Assembly (NCBI RefSeq): GCF_002140715.2
Contig: NZ_NGLE02000001.1
Span: 2,880,001 to 2,944,000, forward strand
Direction of reading: 5' to 3'
Source: Enterococcus sp. 4G2_DIV0659
GTDB taxonomy: Bacteria > Bacillota > Bacilli > Lactobacillales > Enterococcaceae
DNA: 64,000 nt
Shown here in pieces: positions 25,276 through 36,077 of this stretch (positions are counted from its first letter, which is position 1; every line of letters begins with the position of its first letter). The notes beneath the pieces were generated by a model. That model made no database searches, was not told the origin of the DNA, and saw only the letters and a program-made list of their open reading frames with translations. Made by a program: the position numbers and the translations under genes.

Positions 25276-26991
25276 ATGTTAAAACGTTTTTTTAGTTATT
25301 ATCATCCATATAAGCGTTTATTTATTTTAGATTTTGGCTGTGCAGTTATAGCAGGTTTACTAGAATTATCATTTCCCGTAGTCGTTAATCAAGTAATCGA
25401 TAAAATTATGCCAAAAGGCAATTTTCGCCTGATAGCCTTAGCTTGTATTGGTCTGCTTTTATTTTATATACTTAATACTTTTTTGCAATATATCGTTGTA
25501 TTTTTCGGTCATAAATTAGGTGTAAATATTGAAACAGATATGCGACGTGAACTGTATGGGCATTTACAAACACAGCCGTTTGAATATTATGATAACCAAA
25601 AAACAGGGAAATTGATGAGTCGTTTGACAACCGATTTATTTGAGATATCAGAAGTGGCTCATCATGGACCAGAAGATGTTTTCATTACTATAATGACGTT
25701 AGTCGGCTCATTTTATTTGATGCTTAGAATTCATGTTCAACTAGCATTGGCAACATTTATACTTTTACCATTTATTACTGTAGCCTTAGTTTTTTTCAAT
25801 AAAAAGATGACAAAAGTGAATACTAAAATTTATGATAATCTTGGCGATTTTAATGCAGGAGTTGAAGCTTCTGTAAGTGGGATTCGTGTGACACAATCAT
25901 TTGCCAATGAACCGTTTGAACGGCAACGTTTTGAAGGCTTGAATCAAGCGTATCGCCAATCAAAAATTACTTTTTATAAAGTAATGGGAATCAGCGCATC
26001 CTATAATTATTTTTTGATTCGCTTAATTAGCTTGTTTACATTGATTTTTGGTGCGTATTATACGATTAAAGGTGAAATCACAGATGGTCAATTTGTTGGT
26101 TTTATTTTATTGTCGAATGTTTTTGTCCGCCCTATCGAAAAAGTGAACAATATGATTGAAAGTTATCCGAAAGGAATTGCTGGATTTAAGAGATTTACCG
26201 AGGAAATTGACAAAAAACCAACGATACAAGATAGAGCGAATGCTGTAGCTGTCGATTATTTACATGGTGATATTGTATACAATGACGTGTCATTTTCTTA
26301 TGCTGATTCAACAAAAGTCTTAAACCATATTGATTTAAAAATCGTTCCAGGTGAGACTGTGGCTTTTGTCGGGCAAAGTGGTTCAGGAAAAACAACATTG
26401 TGTAATTTATTGCCGCGATTTTATGAAGTGACAGAAGGAAAGATTACGATTGATGGTATCAATATTCAAGATATGACACTGGCTTCTTTGAGAAATCAGA
26501 TTGGTATCGTTCAGCAAGATGTATTTTTATTTCCAGGGACAATTCGTGAAAACATTGCTTATGGAAAATTAGAGGCAACAGAAGAAGAAATTCAAAAAGC
26601 GGTTCAACTAGCTCATTTAGAAAAAGTTGTTGACCAAATGTCTGATGGCTTAGATACACTTATTGGAGAACGAGGCGTGAAACTTTCTGGTGGTCAAAAA
26701 CAAAGAGTGGCTATTGCTCGAATGTTTCTAAAAAATCCGCCGATTTTGATTTTAGACGAAGCGACATCTGCCTTGGATACAGAAACAGAACAAGTGATTC
26801 AAGAATCTTTAAATTCTTTATCGAAAGGGAGAACGACTTTGATTATTGCTCATCGCTTGGCAACAATCAAGCATGCAACTCGGATCATTGTTGTCAGTGA
26901 TAAAGGAATTTTGGAAGAAGGAACGCATGAAGAATTGCTTGCAAGAGGTGGACATTATCGCCGATTGCATGACGCACAGTTTAGACAATAA
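25276..26991 (+). CDS. ABC transporter, fused membrane and ATPase domains, exporter type
   Basis: The 571-aa protein has six membrane helices in residues 1-300 and a nucleotide-binding domain in 330-571 with Walker A GQSGSGKTTL, signature LSGGQKQRVAIAR, Walker B ILILDEATSALD and H-loop IIAHRLATI. It is a half-size type IV exporter that acts as a dimer; the lone gene suggests a homodimer, as in BmrA/MsbA-like drug or lipid exporters. The substrate is not shown. AAGGAGGTAGGTT precedes ATG 25276. Confidence 0.92.
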   Translation: MLKRFFSYYHPYKRLFILDFGCAVIAGLLELSFPVVVNQVIDKIMPKGNFRLIALACIGLLLFYILNTFLQYIVVFFGHKLGVNIETDMRRELYGHLQTQPFEYYDNQKTGKLMSRLTTDLFEISEVAHHGPEDVFITIMTLVGSFYLMLRIHVQLALATFILLPFITVALVFFNKKMTKVNTKIYDNLGDFNAGVEASVSGIRVTQSFANEPFERQRFEGLNQAYRQSKITFYKVMGISASYNYFLIRLISLFTLIFGAYYTIKGEITDGQFVGFILLSNVFVRPIEKVNNMIESYPKGIAGFKRFTEEIDKKPTIQDRANAVAVDYLHGDIVYNDVSFSYADSTKVLNHIDLKIVPGETVAFVGQSGSGKTTLCNLLPRFYEVTEGKITIDGINIQDMTLASLRNQIGIVQQDVFLFPGTIRENIAYGKLEATEEEIQKAVQLAHLEKVVDQMSDGLDTLIGERGVKLSGGQKQRVAIARMFLKNPPILILDEATSALDTETEQVIQESLNSLSKGRTTLIIAHRLATIKHATRIIVVSDKGILEEGTHEELLARGGHYRRLHDAQFRQ

Positions 26992-27095
26992 GATAGACAT
27001 TGACTTTTTCACACCACAACGTTTATTCAGATTTTCGGTGAAGTTATTACAATGCAAAAAGTTTTGTACCAATCACACTTTAAAACAATAAACCT

Positions 27096-27143
27096 AAAAA
27101 TAGAGAGAAAACGTATCCGCGGATGTGTCTTCTCTCTATTTTT
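27096..27143. terminator. Bidirectional terminator between the ABC gene and trpS
   Basis: AAAAATAGAGAGAA pairs with TTCTCTCTATTTTT, with an inner TATCC/GGATG part; T and A runs flank both sides, serving two convergent genes. Confidence 0.88.
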
Positions 27144-27155
27144 ATTCTATTCCTG

Positions 27156-28528
<1,373 letters not shown>

Positions 28529-28927
28529 ATGTTGACACTTTATACTTCCCCAAGTTGTACGTCTTGCCGTAAGGCTCGTGCGTGGTTACAAGAACACGAG
28601 ATTCCATTCAAAGAAAGAAATATTTTTTCAGAACCATTGAATATTTCAGAATTGAAAGCAATTTTGCGAATGACAGAAGATGGAACAGAAGAGATTATCT
28701 CAACGCGTTCTAAAGTTTTCCAAAAACTGAATATGGATTTGGATGAGCTTCCGTTGCAAGACTTGCTAGAGTTAGTTAAAGAGAATCCTGGATTGTTGCG
28801 TCGACCAATAATGATTGATGAAAAAAGATTACAGGTTGGTTTTAATGAAGATGAAATTCGACGTTTCTTGCCAAGAGGAGTTAGGCAGTTAGAATTACGT
28901 CAAGCGCAATTGATGGCAGGTTTATAA
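28529..28927 (+). CDS. spx: Global redox regulator Spx
   Basis: The 132-aa ArsC-fold protein begins [20 protein letters not shown] with the CxxC redox switch at C10-C13 and has the [17 protein letters not shown] core. Spx binds the RNA polymerase alpha C-terminal domain to redirect transcription under disulfide stress. ATG 28529 has AAAAGGAG at the right distance; an earlier GTG and ATG are too close to the site. The adjacent mecA and the spxH-like gene at 33 kb encode its known proteolysis partners in other Firmicutes. Confidence 0.95.
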   Translation: MLTLYTSPSCTSCRKARAWLQEHEIPFKERNIFSEPLNISELKAILRMTEDGTEEIISTRSKVFQKLNMDLDELPLQDLLELVKENPGLLRRPIMIDEKRLQVGFNEDEIRRFLPRGVRQLELRQAQLMAGL

Positions 28928-28937
28928 AATGTAAAGT

Positions 28938-28972
28938 AGAACCTTTGTCCCTGTGGCAAAGGTTTTCTTTTT
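28938..28972 (+). terminator. Terminator after spx
   Basis: AACCTTTG/CAAAGGTT stem followed by TTCTTTTTC. Confidence 0.8.
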
Positions 28973-29099
28973 CTGTTGATTTTGACATATAAATTTTTTT
29001 GATTTCGGTTTATTTTGAAATCAAGTACATATTAGGAGATATAATTTTTAAGGAAAATACTAAGAGAGCAGGTTATTTATAAATAATCTTACTTTTTCC

Positions 29100-29127
29100 T
29101 TTACATTTGGCGTGATTCCGCTACAAT
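29100..29127 (+). promoter_or_regulatory. mecA promoter
   Basis: TTTACA 29100-29105, 16-base spacer, TACAAT 29122-29127, about 48 bases before the start. Confidence 0.55.
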
Positions 29128-29174
29128 GTACGTAAGAATAAGTTTCCTGATTAGCAAAAGTGAGGTGTAGCGAC

Positions 29175-29825
29175 ATGGAAATGGAACATATCAATGAAAA
29201 TACCATACGTGTGTTGATTGGCAATGAAGATCTAGCGGATAGAGGAATTACTTTTTTAGATTTACTTGGTAATCACAAAGAAGTAGAAAATTTTTTCTAC
29301 AGTATTTTAGAAGAAGTTGATGTGGAAGATGAATTTCAAGGTAGTGAAGCTGTTACCTTTCAAGTTCTGCCGAAAAGTGATGGATTAGAACTGTTTATTA
29401 GTAAGAATGCATCAATTGATGAAGTATCTAATTTTGAAGGGTTTAATGATTTAAATTCAGAAGAAGTTTCTAATATAATTCGTAAACAAATAGAAGAAGA
29501 CTTTGCTGATGAAACGCAGGAATTCTCTGATAATACAGTAAAAAATCTAGTTTTTGAACTTAACGACTTTGACACAATGGTCCAATTGGCAAATCAAGTG
29601 TTTTTACAATCTGTTATAGCAAATTTGTATATATTTAAAGGAACCTATTATTTACAGGTTGTATTCTTATTAGATGAACTTGGCAAAAATGGCATTGAAA
29701 ATGAATTAGCCCAATTGTTAGAATTTGCTAATTTATCTGCTGTTACTCCTGAATTGCTGAATGAATACGGCACATGCATTATGGAAAGAAATGCGTTGGA
29801 ACTAACAAGATACTATTTTGAATAA
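29175..29825 (+). CDS. mecA: Adaptor protein MecA
   Basis: The 216-aa protein starts MEMEHINENTIRVLIGNEDL at ATG 29175 after GTGAGGTG; an upstream in-frame GTG would add MRCSD. The N-terminal degradation-signal-binding domain and the C-terminal domain (FELNDFDTMVQLA ... YYFE) that contacts ClpC are both present, joined by an acidic linker. MecA delivers substrates such as ComK, ComX or ComW to ClpCP in other Firmicutes. A hairpin terminator follows at once. Confidence 0.95.
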   Translation: MEMEHINENTIRVLIGNEDLADRGITFLDLLGNHKEVENFFYSILEEVDVEDEFQGSEAVTFQVLPKSDGLELFISKNASIDEVSNFEGFNDLNSEEVSNIIRKQIEEDFADETQEFSDNTVKNLVFELNDFDTMVQLANQVFLQSVIANLYIFKGTYYLQVVFLLDELGKNGIENELAQLLEFANLSAVTPELLNEYGTCIMERNALELTRYYFE

Positions 29826-29841
29826 GATATAAGCATATCTG

Positions 29842-29884
29842 AAAAGCAGAGATGAAACGATGATCGTTTTATTTCTGCTTTTTT
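29842..29884 (+). terminator. Terminator after mecA
   Basis: AAAAGCAGAGATGAAACGAT pairs with GATCGTTTTATTTCTGCTTTT, followed by TTTTG. Confidence 0.88.
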
Positions 29885-29931
29885 GATGAATAGAAGTTTA
29901 AACTGCGTACCTTAATAATGAGGTGAAACGA

Positions 29932-31122
29932 ATGTTGAATGCTTATTCAAAAGAAAACCAAGTTGTAACGTTGTTAAATTTTTCTAGAGATAAAATCGAA
30001 CAACTAAAAAAAGAAGAATTTTTTTGTCCGGCATGTAAAGAACCTGTTCGCATAAAAAATGGTAAAGTAAATCTTCCTCATTTTTCTCATTATAATAATA
30101 GTAACTGCTGTATCAGTAATGAAGGAGAGACGATCGAACATTTGACATTGAAAAAAGCACTTGCCGATTGGTGTGAAAAAGAATCCATTACCTGTGAACT
30201 AGAAAAATATTTGCCTGAAGTGAATCAGAGACCAGATTTATTGATAGGAAATCTGGCCATAGAAATTCAATGTAGTCCGTTAAGTGTTCAACGATTGGTA
30301 GAAAGAACGCATTCTTATCAAAGATATGGCTATATTCCTATTTGGATTTGTGGGAAAAAATTGTTCTCTAATCATCAATATTTAGGAGAAGTAACAAAAA
30401 ATTTATGCAATTATTCCGATAATATAGGATTTTATCTTTGGGCAGCAGATTGGGAAACAGAAGAAATAATAGTGTATTTTCATATCGAAGAAGATTGGAA
30501 AAAGAGAGTATATTTTTCCAGAAAAAGCTGGCGCTTTTATACAAGTTCTTTTTTACAGATATTATGTTTCCCAAACCAATCAACAATTCATCATCAAAGA
30601 ATATTTAATATTGGAGAATTGCTACACGGCTATTATGCTGAATTAAATAAAAAATTGAATAAAAAAGATGAGAAAATTCGGGTTGTTCAATCAGTATTAT
30701 ATAACAATCATTTTCATCTTCTTACGTTGCCAAGCTGGTTTTATTTTCCAGGGGTGCATCTGTTTTGTTGTAGAGGATCAGATATTTTATTGAAAATCAA
30801 AATTTGGAGATTGGTAGCCTGTTTAGATCAGAATGTTATTGAGAAGAAAAAGCTGAGTGATATGCTGAAAAGGGAGATCGAACAATCAGAGGAACTATTA
30901 TATGAAATGCCTAACGTTTCTAAAAGGGAGATTAAAAAGTACTGTGTCAATCAGCTACTCAATCATTTGATTGCCTGTGGCCATTTGGTAAAAAATTCAG
31001 ACGGATGGAAAATAGAGGCAAAAAGAGACACTCAAAACCCATCTGAACTTTATCAATGGCTCAAAAGAATGGAAAATAAGTGTTTAATCAGTGCTACTCC
31101 GATAAAAAATGTGATAAGATGA
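29932..31122 (+). CDS. coiA: CoiA-like competence protein
   Basis: The 396-aa protein has an N-terminal treble-clef-like part (FFCPACKEPVRIKNG ... LPHFSH) and a nuclease-like core RPDLL ... AIEIQCSPLS, with Asp and Glu-x-Gln in the spacing of a PD-(D/E)xK active site. CoiA is induced in streptococcal competence and aids recombination of incoming DNA. ATG 29932 lies after GAGGTGAAAC; the GTG nine bases earlier overlaps the ribosome site. It is followed by pepF, the order seen in many Firmicutes. Confidence 0.88.
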   Translation: MLNAYSKENQVVTLLNFSRDKIEQLKKEEFFCPACKEPVRIKNGKVNLPHFSHYNNSNCCISNEGETIEHLTLKKALADWCEKESITCELEKYLPEVNQRPDLLIGNLAIEIQCSPLSVQRLVERTHSYQRYGYIPIWICGKKLFSNHQYLGEVTKNLCNYSDNIGFYLWAADWETEEIIVYFHIEEDWKKRVYFSRKSWRFYTSSFLQILCFPNQSTIHHQRIFNIGELLHGYYAELNKKLNKKDEKIRVVQSVLYNNHFHLLTLPSWFYFPGVHLFCCRGSDILLKIKIWRLVACLDQNVIEKKKLSDMLKREIEQSEELLYEMPNVSKREIKKYCVNQLLNHLIACGHLVKNSDGWKIEAKRDTQNPSELYQWLKRMENKCLISATPIKNVIR

Positions 31123-31158
31123 ATTTATAGTAAGAATAATTTAAAAGGAGCAGGCGCA

Positions 31159-32976
31159 ATGAGTCAAACAAAACAATTACCAGAACGATCAACACTACCA
31201 GTAGAGAAGACATGGGACTTGACGAAGATTTTTAGAGATGACCAAGCATTTGATGATGCATATAAAGCTTTGGAAGAGAAGTTAAACGAAGTTGAGCAAT
31301 ACCAAGGGACATTAAAAAACGGTAGCGAAGCATTTTTAAGCAGTATTGAACTGTTATTGGATGTCTACCGTCAAATTGAAGTGATTTACGTTTACGCTCA
31401 TTTAAAAAACGATCAAGATACCACCAATACAACCTATCAGGCATTATATGCTAGAGCTAGCTCTCTATTAGCTCAAGCGAGTGAAGCTGTTTCATGGTTT
31501 GAACCAGAAGTATTATCTTTAAATGATGACTTAATCTGGGGATATTTTGCTGATAATTCTGAATTAGAGATCTATCGTCATTTTATAGAAAATATATTGA
31601 GTGATCGTCCGCATATTTTATCTGCTGATCAAGAAGCATTACTGGCCGGAGCAGGAGAGATTTTTGAAGCATCTAGCAATACATTTTCTATTTTAAATAA
31701 CGCAGATCTTAAATTCCCAGTTATTGAAAATGAAAATGGAGAAAGTATCCAGCTTACACATGGTGTTTATGGACAATTAATGGAAAATACGGATAGAAAA
31801 GTTCGTGAAGAAGCGTTTAAAGCTCTATATAGTGTTTATGAGCAATTTAAAAATACCTTTGCTCAAACATTGAGTTCACATGTTAAGGCCCATAATTATA
31901 AAGCTAAAGTTCGGAAGTATTCTTCTGCAAGAGAAGCGGCTTTAAGCGGCAATCATATACCAGAAAGTGTTTATGATACGTTAATAGACGTAGTGAATCA
32001 AAACTTACCTTTACTTCATCGTTATGTATCGTTGCGTAAACGTTTATTGAATTTGGACGAATTGCATATGTATGATATGTATACACCGATTCTAGGGGAG
32101 GCTTCAATTAAGTATTCTTATGAGGAAGCAAAAGAAAAAGCAATGGATGCTTTGAAACCGTTGGGGACTGATTATTTAAACATCGTCAAAACTGCTTTTA
32201 GTGATCGTTGGATAGATGTAATCGAGAACCAAGGTAAACGCAGTGGTGCCTATTCATCAGGAGCATATGATACAGCTCCATACATTTTAATGAACTGGCA
32301 TGACAGTTTAGACCAACTCTATACATTGGTTCATGAAATGGGTCACAGTGTTCACAGTTACTTTACTCGCACGAATCAACCTTATGTTTATGGCGATTAT
32401 TCAATTTTTCTAGCGGAGATTGCTTCAACGACCAATGAAAATCTTTTGACTGAATATCTGTTGGAGACTGAAACAGATCCTAGAATTCGTGCATATGTGT
32501 TGAATCATTATTTAGATGGTTTCAAAGGAACCATCTTTAGACAAACACAATTTGCTGAGTTTGAGCATTTTATCCATACGGAAGATGCCAAAGGTACGCC
32601 TTTAACAAGCGAATATTTGAGCAATTATTATGGGGATTTGAATCAGAAATATTATGGTTCAGAGGTTACGAAGGATCCTGAAATTTCATTAGAGTGGTCG
32701 CGAATCCCTCATTTTTATTATAATTATTATGTCTATCAATATGCGACTGGTTTCTCTGCTGCATCTGCTTTAGCAGGTAAAATTTTAGCGAATGAGCCAA
32801 ATGCATTGGATAATTATTTGACTTACTTGAAATCAGGAAGTAGTGATTACCCTATAGAGGTGATGAACAAAGCAGGAGTGGACATGACAAAACCTCAGTA
32901 TATCAAAGATGCCATGACTGTTTTTGAAACAAGATTAAAAGAATTAGAGAAACTAGTAGAAACTTTGGAACAATAA
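31159..32976 (+). CDS. pepF: Oligoendopeptidase F
   Basis: The 605-aa M3 family metallopeptidase has the zinc motif HEMGH at residues 392-396 and the third zinc ligand Glu in FLAEIASTTNE. It degrades 7-17-residue peptides in the cytoplasm. AAAAGGAGC precedes ATG 31159, 36 bases after coiA, so the two probably form an operon, closed by the strong hairpin at 32975. Confidence 0.95.
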   Translation: MSQTKQLPERSTLPVEKTWDLTKIFRDDQAFDDAYKALEEKLNEVEQYQGTLKNGSEAFLSSIELLLDVYRQIEVIYVYAHLKNDQDTTNTTYQALYARASSLLAQASEAVSWFEPEVLSLNDDLIWGYFADNSELEIYRHFIENILSDRPHILSADQEALLAGAGEIFEASSNTFSILNNADLKFPVIENENGESIQLTHGVYGQLMENTDRKVREEAFKALYSVYEQFKNTFAQTLSSHVKAHNYKAKVRKYSSAREAALSGNHIPESVYDTLIDVVNQNLPLLHRYVSLRKRLLNLDELHMYDMYTPILGEASIKYSYEEAKEKAMDALKPLGTDYLNIVKTAFSDRWIDVIENQGKRSGAYSSGAYDTAPYILMNWHDSLDQLYTLVHEMGHSVHSYFTRTNQPYVYGDYSIFLAEIASTTNENLLTEYLLETETDPRIRAYVLNHYLDGFKGTIFRQTQFAEFEHFIHTEDAKGTPLTSEYLSNYYGDLNQKYYGSEVTKDPEISLEWSRIPHFYYNYYVYQYATGFSAASALAGKILANEPNALDNYLTYLKSGSSDYPIEVMNKAGVDMTKPQYIKDAMTVFETRLKELEKLVETLEQ

Positions 32977-33028
32977 AAAACGACAAATCCCGCTTTTCTC
33001 AGTTTGAAAGCGGGATTTATCGTTTTTT
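32975..33028. terminator. Bidirectional terminator after pepF
   Basis: Long stem AAAAACGACAAATCCCGCTTT with AAAGCGGGATTTATCGTTTTT; it also faces the spxH-like gene on the other strand. Confidence 0.93.
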
Positions 33029-33033
33029 TGAAA

Positions 33034-33684
33034 TTAAAGTAGATGTAAATGACCGCGTGGAACATGAGGGTCATTATAATGATTCAACTCAAAATTCTCA
33101 TGAAAGTAGTGCATATTTTCTTCAGATGTTTCACATAGTTTCTTGATTTCATCCATTGATTCGCAGTCTTCAACTAAGACACCAAAATCACGATCACAAG
33201 TATAGTTGTATACTACCGCTGAAGGGTGTTTCACAATCCCCATTTCACGAGCTATTTGTTGATCTGTTTGGAATGATTCTTTCACGAATTCTGATTGGCG
33301 ATCAGCTTTGAACATATCTAAATCGCCGCCAGCTTCAACCACTAATTTTTCAGATAGTTCTAAAGAGTAAGGGATGTTATCTATAGCTACGGCTTGTTGT
33401 AAACCGAGTAATAAGTGTCTCCCTTTTTTCTTTCCTTGTAACTGAGCTGCTTTATAATCTAATGCAGCTGAATATACGTCTTCAAATAATTGGTTACGTT
33501 GCTCAATATCATGAGACGGTATATTAAATAATTTTATTAAGTGGTTAATTGTTTTCATGTTAACCAATGGAATAAAGCGAAATTGAATTTTTTTATTTTC
33601 AGTTTCTACTAATTTTAAAATATCCTTTTCTACGTTGAGACAAATGCCCCCTAAAGGATTAACGAACAGATAGATTTCAATCAT
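33034..33684 (-). CDS. spxH: SpxH/YjbH-like adaptor, DsbA fold, without the CxxC
   Basis: The 216-aa protein starts MIEIYLFVNPLGGICLNVEK and aligns with the thioredoxin/DsbA-like fold of YjbH/SpxH, which binds Spx and speeds its degradation by ClpXP. The usual CxxC after NPL is replaced by GGIC, leaving one Cys, so a redox reaction is unlikely and an adaptor role is the better fit. Other conserved parts (FIPLVNM near 37, KHPSAVVYNY near 155) are kept. AGGAAGTATG precedes ATG 33684. It lies in the spx-mecA-coiA-pepF block, on the opposite strand. Confidence 0.85.
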   Translation of the reverse strand: MIEIYLFVNPLGGICLNVEKDILKLVETENKKIQFRFIPLVNMKTINHLIKLFNIPSHDIEQRNQLFEDVYSAALDYKAAQLQGKKKGRHLLLGLQQAVAIDNIPYSLELSEKLVVEAGGDLDMFKADRQSEFVKESFQTDQQIAREMGIVKHPSAVVYNYTCDRDFGVLVEDCESMDEIKKLCETSEENMHYFHENFELNHYNDPHVPRGHLHLL

Positions 33685-33801
33685 TCATACTTCCTCCAAT
33701 TTGACCCTTTTTGCGACTAGATACCATTTCTCAACTAAGTGTTCCTAATTTATCAGAAAATCTAGGAAAAATGAAATGATATGATTTACCATTATAACTT
33801 C

Positions 33802-34386
33802 TTAATTTTTCTTTTTTGAGCTTAACATCATTCGTTGGATTTTATTTGGTGACGGGCATTCTTTGAGATTCAAAGTATTTAGCAGAGAAAGAAAATTTTT
33901 TCTGCCTACAGCTGCGTCATCCACTTCTAATTCTAGTTCGAAATCATGTTGCTCGTTGTACCAACTTTCATCTAGCGCGAGTAAACCTTGGGGAAGTTTT
34001 TTTTCTGCACGTTTCGTTGTTAAGCTGCCGATTAAACGTAAATCATCTTTATTGATTCCTAAAGTCAGTAACTTTTTGTAAACATTTCCGTGATCCGGAA
34101 ATGTAGCCGACTGAACAATTGTTTGTGCTTCTTCAAAAGATAAAGCATCATTAATTTCAAGTAATCCAACTTTTTCAGGTATCTTTAAGGTGATTTCTGC
34201 ATTGTTTGGTAAAATGCGAACTCTTAAACCGATTTTTCTTTTCTTTAATTGAAAATCATCTGAATCAAAATAGTGATTAACTTGTGTGAAGAAATGATTT
34301 TCATTTAGTTGAAAGTAGTCCACAGTATGTGAAAATTCTTTTTTAGATAGTAATGTTTTAAATTCGATTTCTAAATTTTCACTCAC
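33802..34386 (-). CDS. CYTH-domain triphosphatase, YjbK-like
   Basis: The 194-aa protein begins MSENLEIEFKTLLSKKEF, with the ExExK motif that defines CYTH (triphosphate tunnel) enzymes, and has the basic and acidic strands LRVRIL, EITLKIPE and FELELEVDDAA. Such enzymes hydrolyse inorganic triphosphate or thiamine triphosphate. It stands divergent from relQ, a position conserved in Firmicutes. AGAGTGGGTT is a moderate ribosome site before ATG 34386. Confidence 0.9.
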   Translation of the reverse strand: MSENLEIEFKTLLSKKEFSHTVDYFQLNENHFFTQVNHYFDSDDFQLKKRKIGLRVRILPNNAEITLKIPEKVGLLEINDALSFEEAQTIVQSATFPDHGNVYKKLLTLGINKDDLRLIGSLTTKRAEKKLPQGLLALDESWYNEQHDFELELEVDDAAVGRKNFLSLLNTLNLKECPSPNKIQRMMLSSKKKN

Positions 34387-34581
34387 TGTTTTTTAACCCA
34401 CTCTCTTCAATTTAATTCAATTTTTACACACTTTACCTATTTACGTCAAGAAAAGTGAACTAGAAGTTAAAAAATAAACAATTGTTGGAAAAATTCATAC
34501 AATTTCTCAAATTATCCTTTTTTCTCCGTCTCTATGGTAAAATAAGCTGTGAATCAAATTCAAAGAAATAGAGGGATAAGG

Positions 34582-35271
34582 ATGGAGAAAGAGTGGGAGC
34601 TTTTTCTGGCACCGTATGAACAGGCTGTTGGAGAAATGAAAGTTAAGCTGCGCGGTATCCGTAAGCAGTTTCGAGAACAAAATAAACATACACCTATTGA
34701 GTTTGTAACAGGACGTGTAAAACCTGTTGATAGTATATTGACTAAAGCTGCATTACGTCATATTCCTGTTGAACGCTTAGAAGAAGAGATGCAAGATATT
34801 GCAGGACTTAGGATTATGTGCCAATTTGTAGAGGACATTCGTCAAGTAGTTGATATCATACGTAACAGAAAAGATCTACATATTATTCAAGAACGAGATT
34901 ATATTACGAACAAAAAAGAAAGTGGTTATCGTTCTTATCATTTAGTAATTGAATATCCAGTTCAATTGATTACTGGAGAAAAAAAGATTTTAGCTGAAAT
35001 TCAAATCCGTACATTAGCAATGAATTTTTGGGCAACGATCGAGCACTCTTTAAATTATAAATATCAAGGTGTATTTCCAGAAGAAATGAAAGAACGGTTG
35101 CAAAGGGCTGCCGAAGCTGCCTATCAATTAGATGAAGAGATGTCTACAATCCGTGAAGAAATTCAAGAAGCGCAGCATTGGTTCTCTCATGGCAGAGGAA
35201 AATCAAAAAACAATTATTATCAGCGGCTAACAGATAAGCAACAAGAACAAAAAAGAGAACAGGAGAAGTGA
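34582..35271 (+). CDS. relQ: Small alarmone synthetase RelQ (GTP pyrophosphokinase)
   Basis: The 229-aa protein has only the synthetase domain: DIAGLRIMCQFVEDIRQVV, GYRSYHLVIEYP and AEIQIRTLAMNFWATIEHSLNYK, without HD, TGS or ACT domains, so it makes (p)ppGpp but cannot hydrolyse it. ATG 34582 sits behind AGAGGGATAAGG; the frame opens earlier at a GTG (34549). nadK follows one base after its stop codon. Confidence 0.94.
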   Translation: MEKEWELFLAPYEQAVGEMKVKLRGIRKQFREQNKHTPIEFVTGRVKPVDSILTKAALRHIPVERLEEEMQDIAGLRIMCQFVEDIRQVVDIIRNRKDLHIIQERDYITNKKESGYRSYHLVIEYPVQLITGEKKILAEIQIRTLAMNFWATIEHSLNYKYQGVFPEEMKERLQRAAEAAYQLDEEMSTIREEIQEAQHWFSHGRGKSKNNYYQRLTDKQQEQKREQEK

Positions 35272-35272
35272 G

Positions 35273-36070
35273 ATGAAAGTAGCAATTGTTCATAACCATG
35301 AACAAAAATCAAGAGAAGTTACCCGACACTTGCTTTTACTTTTGAAAAAAAATAGTATTGAGATAGATGAGCACCACCCAGATCTTGTAATATCAGTTGG
35401 TGGTGATGGGACGTTACTATCTGCTTTCCATCGTTTTAGTCATCTATTAGATCAAGTGAGTTTTTTAGGGGTTCATACAGGACATTTAGGATTTTACACA
35501 GACTGGCGAGATTATGAATTGGAAGAATTGGTTCAAAGTCTTTTGATTCATCAGGAAAAAAGTATTAGCTATCCCTTATTAGATGTGAAAATCAGTTTTC
35601 AAACGGATAAACCGGATAAACACTTTTTAGCATTGAATGAATCAACCATCAAACGAGCAAACCGTACGATGGTAGCCGATGTTTTTATCAAAGATGAATT
35701 ATTTGAACGTTTTAGAGGAGATGGCTTATCCGTTTCAACGCCAACAGGTTCAACGGCTTACAATAAAAGTATTGGAGGCGCAGTGCTTCATCCAAGTATC
35801 AATGCCTTTCAATTAGCCGAAATTGCTTCATTGAATAATCGTGTATTTAGGACGCTGGGCTCCCCCATTGTGATTGCACATACTGAATGGGTAGAAATAA
35901 AATTACAAGAAAGCAATGATTATTTGATTACGGTGGATCAATTGGATATTTATCAAGATGATATCGAAGCAATATATTATCGAATTGCAGATGAGCGGAT
36001 TCATTTCGCTTCTTATAGACACATGCATTTTTGGCATCGGGTGAAAGATGCCTTTATTAGTGAGGATTAA
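35273..36070 (+). CDS. nadK: NAD kinase
   Basis: The 265-aa protein has GGDGT at residues 43-47, the NE/S motif ALNESTIKR and SVSTPTGSTAYNKSIGG, all diagnostic of NAD kinase. It phosphorylates NAD to NADP. It follows relQ at one base and overlaps the next gene's open frame, as in the RelQ-NadK-RluA operons of Firmicutes. AGGAGAAGTGAG precedes ATG 35273. Confidence 0.96.
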   Translation: MKVAIVHNHEQKSREVTRHLLLLLKKNSIEIDEHHPDLVISVGGDGTLLSAFHRFSHLLDQVSFLGVHTGHLGFYTDWRDYELEELVQSLLIHQEKSISYPLLDVKISFQTDKPDKHFLALNESTIKRANRTMVADVFIKDELFERFRGDGLSVSTPTGSTAYNKSIGGAVLHPSINAFQLAEIASLNNRVFRTLGSPIVIAHTEWVEIKLQESNDYLITVDQLDIYQDDIEAIYYRIADERIHFASYRHMHFWHRVKDAFISED

Positions 36071-36077
36071 TGAATCA

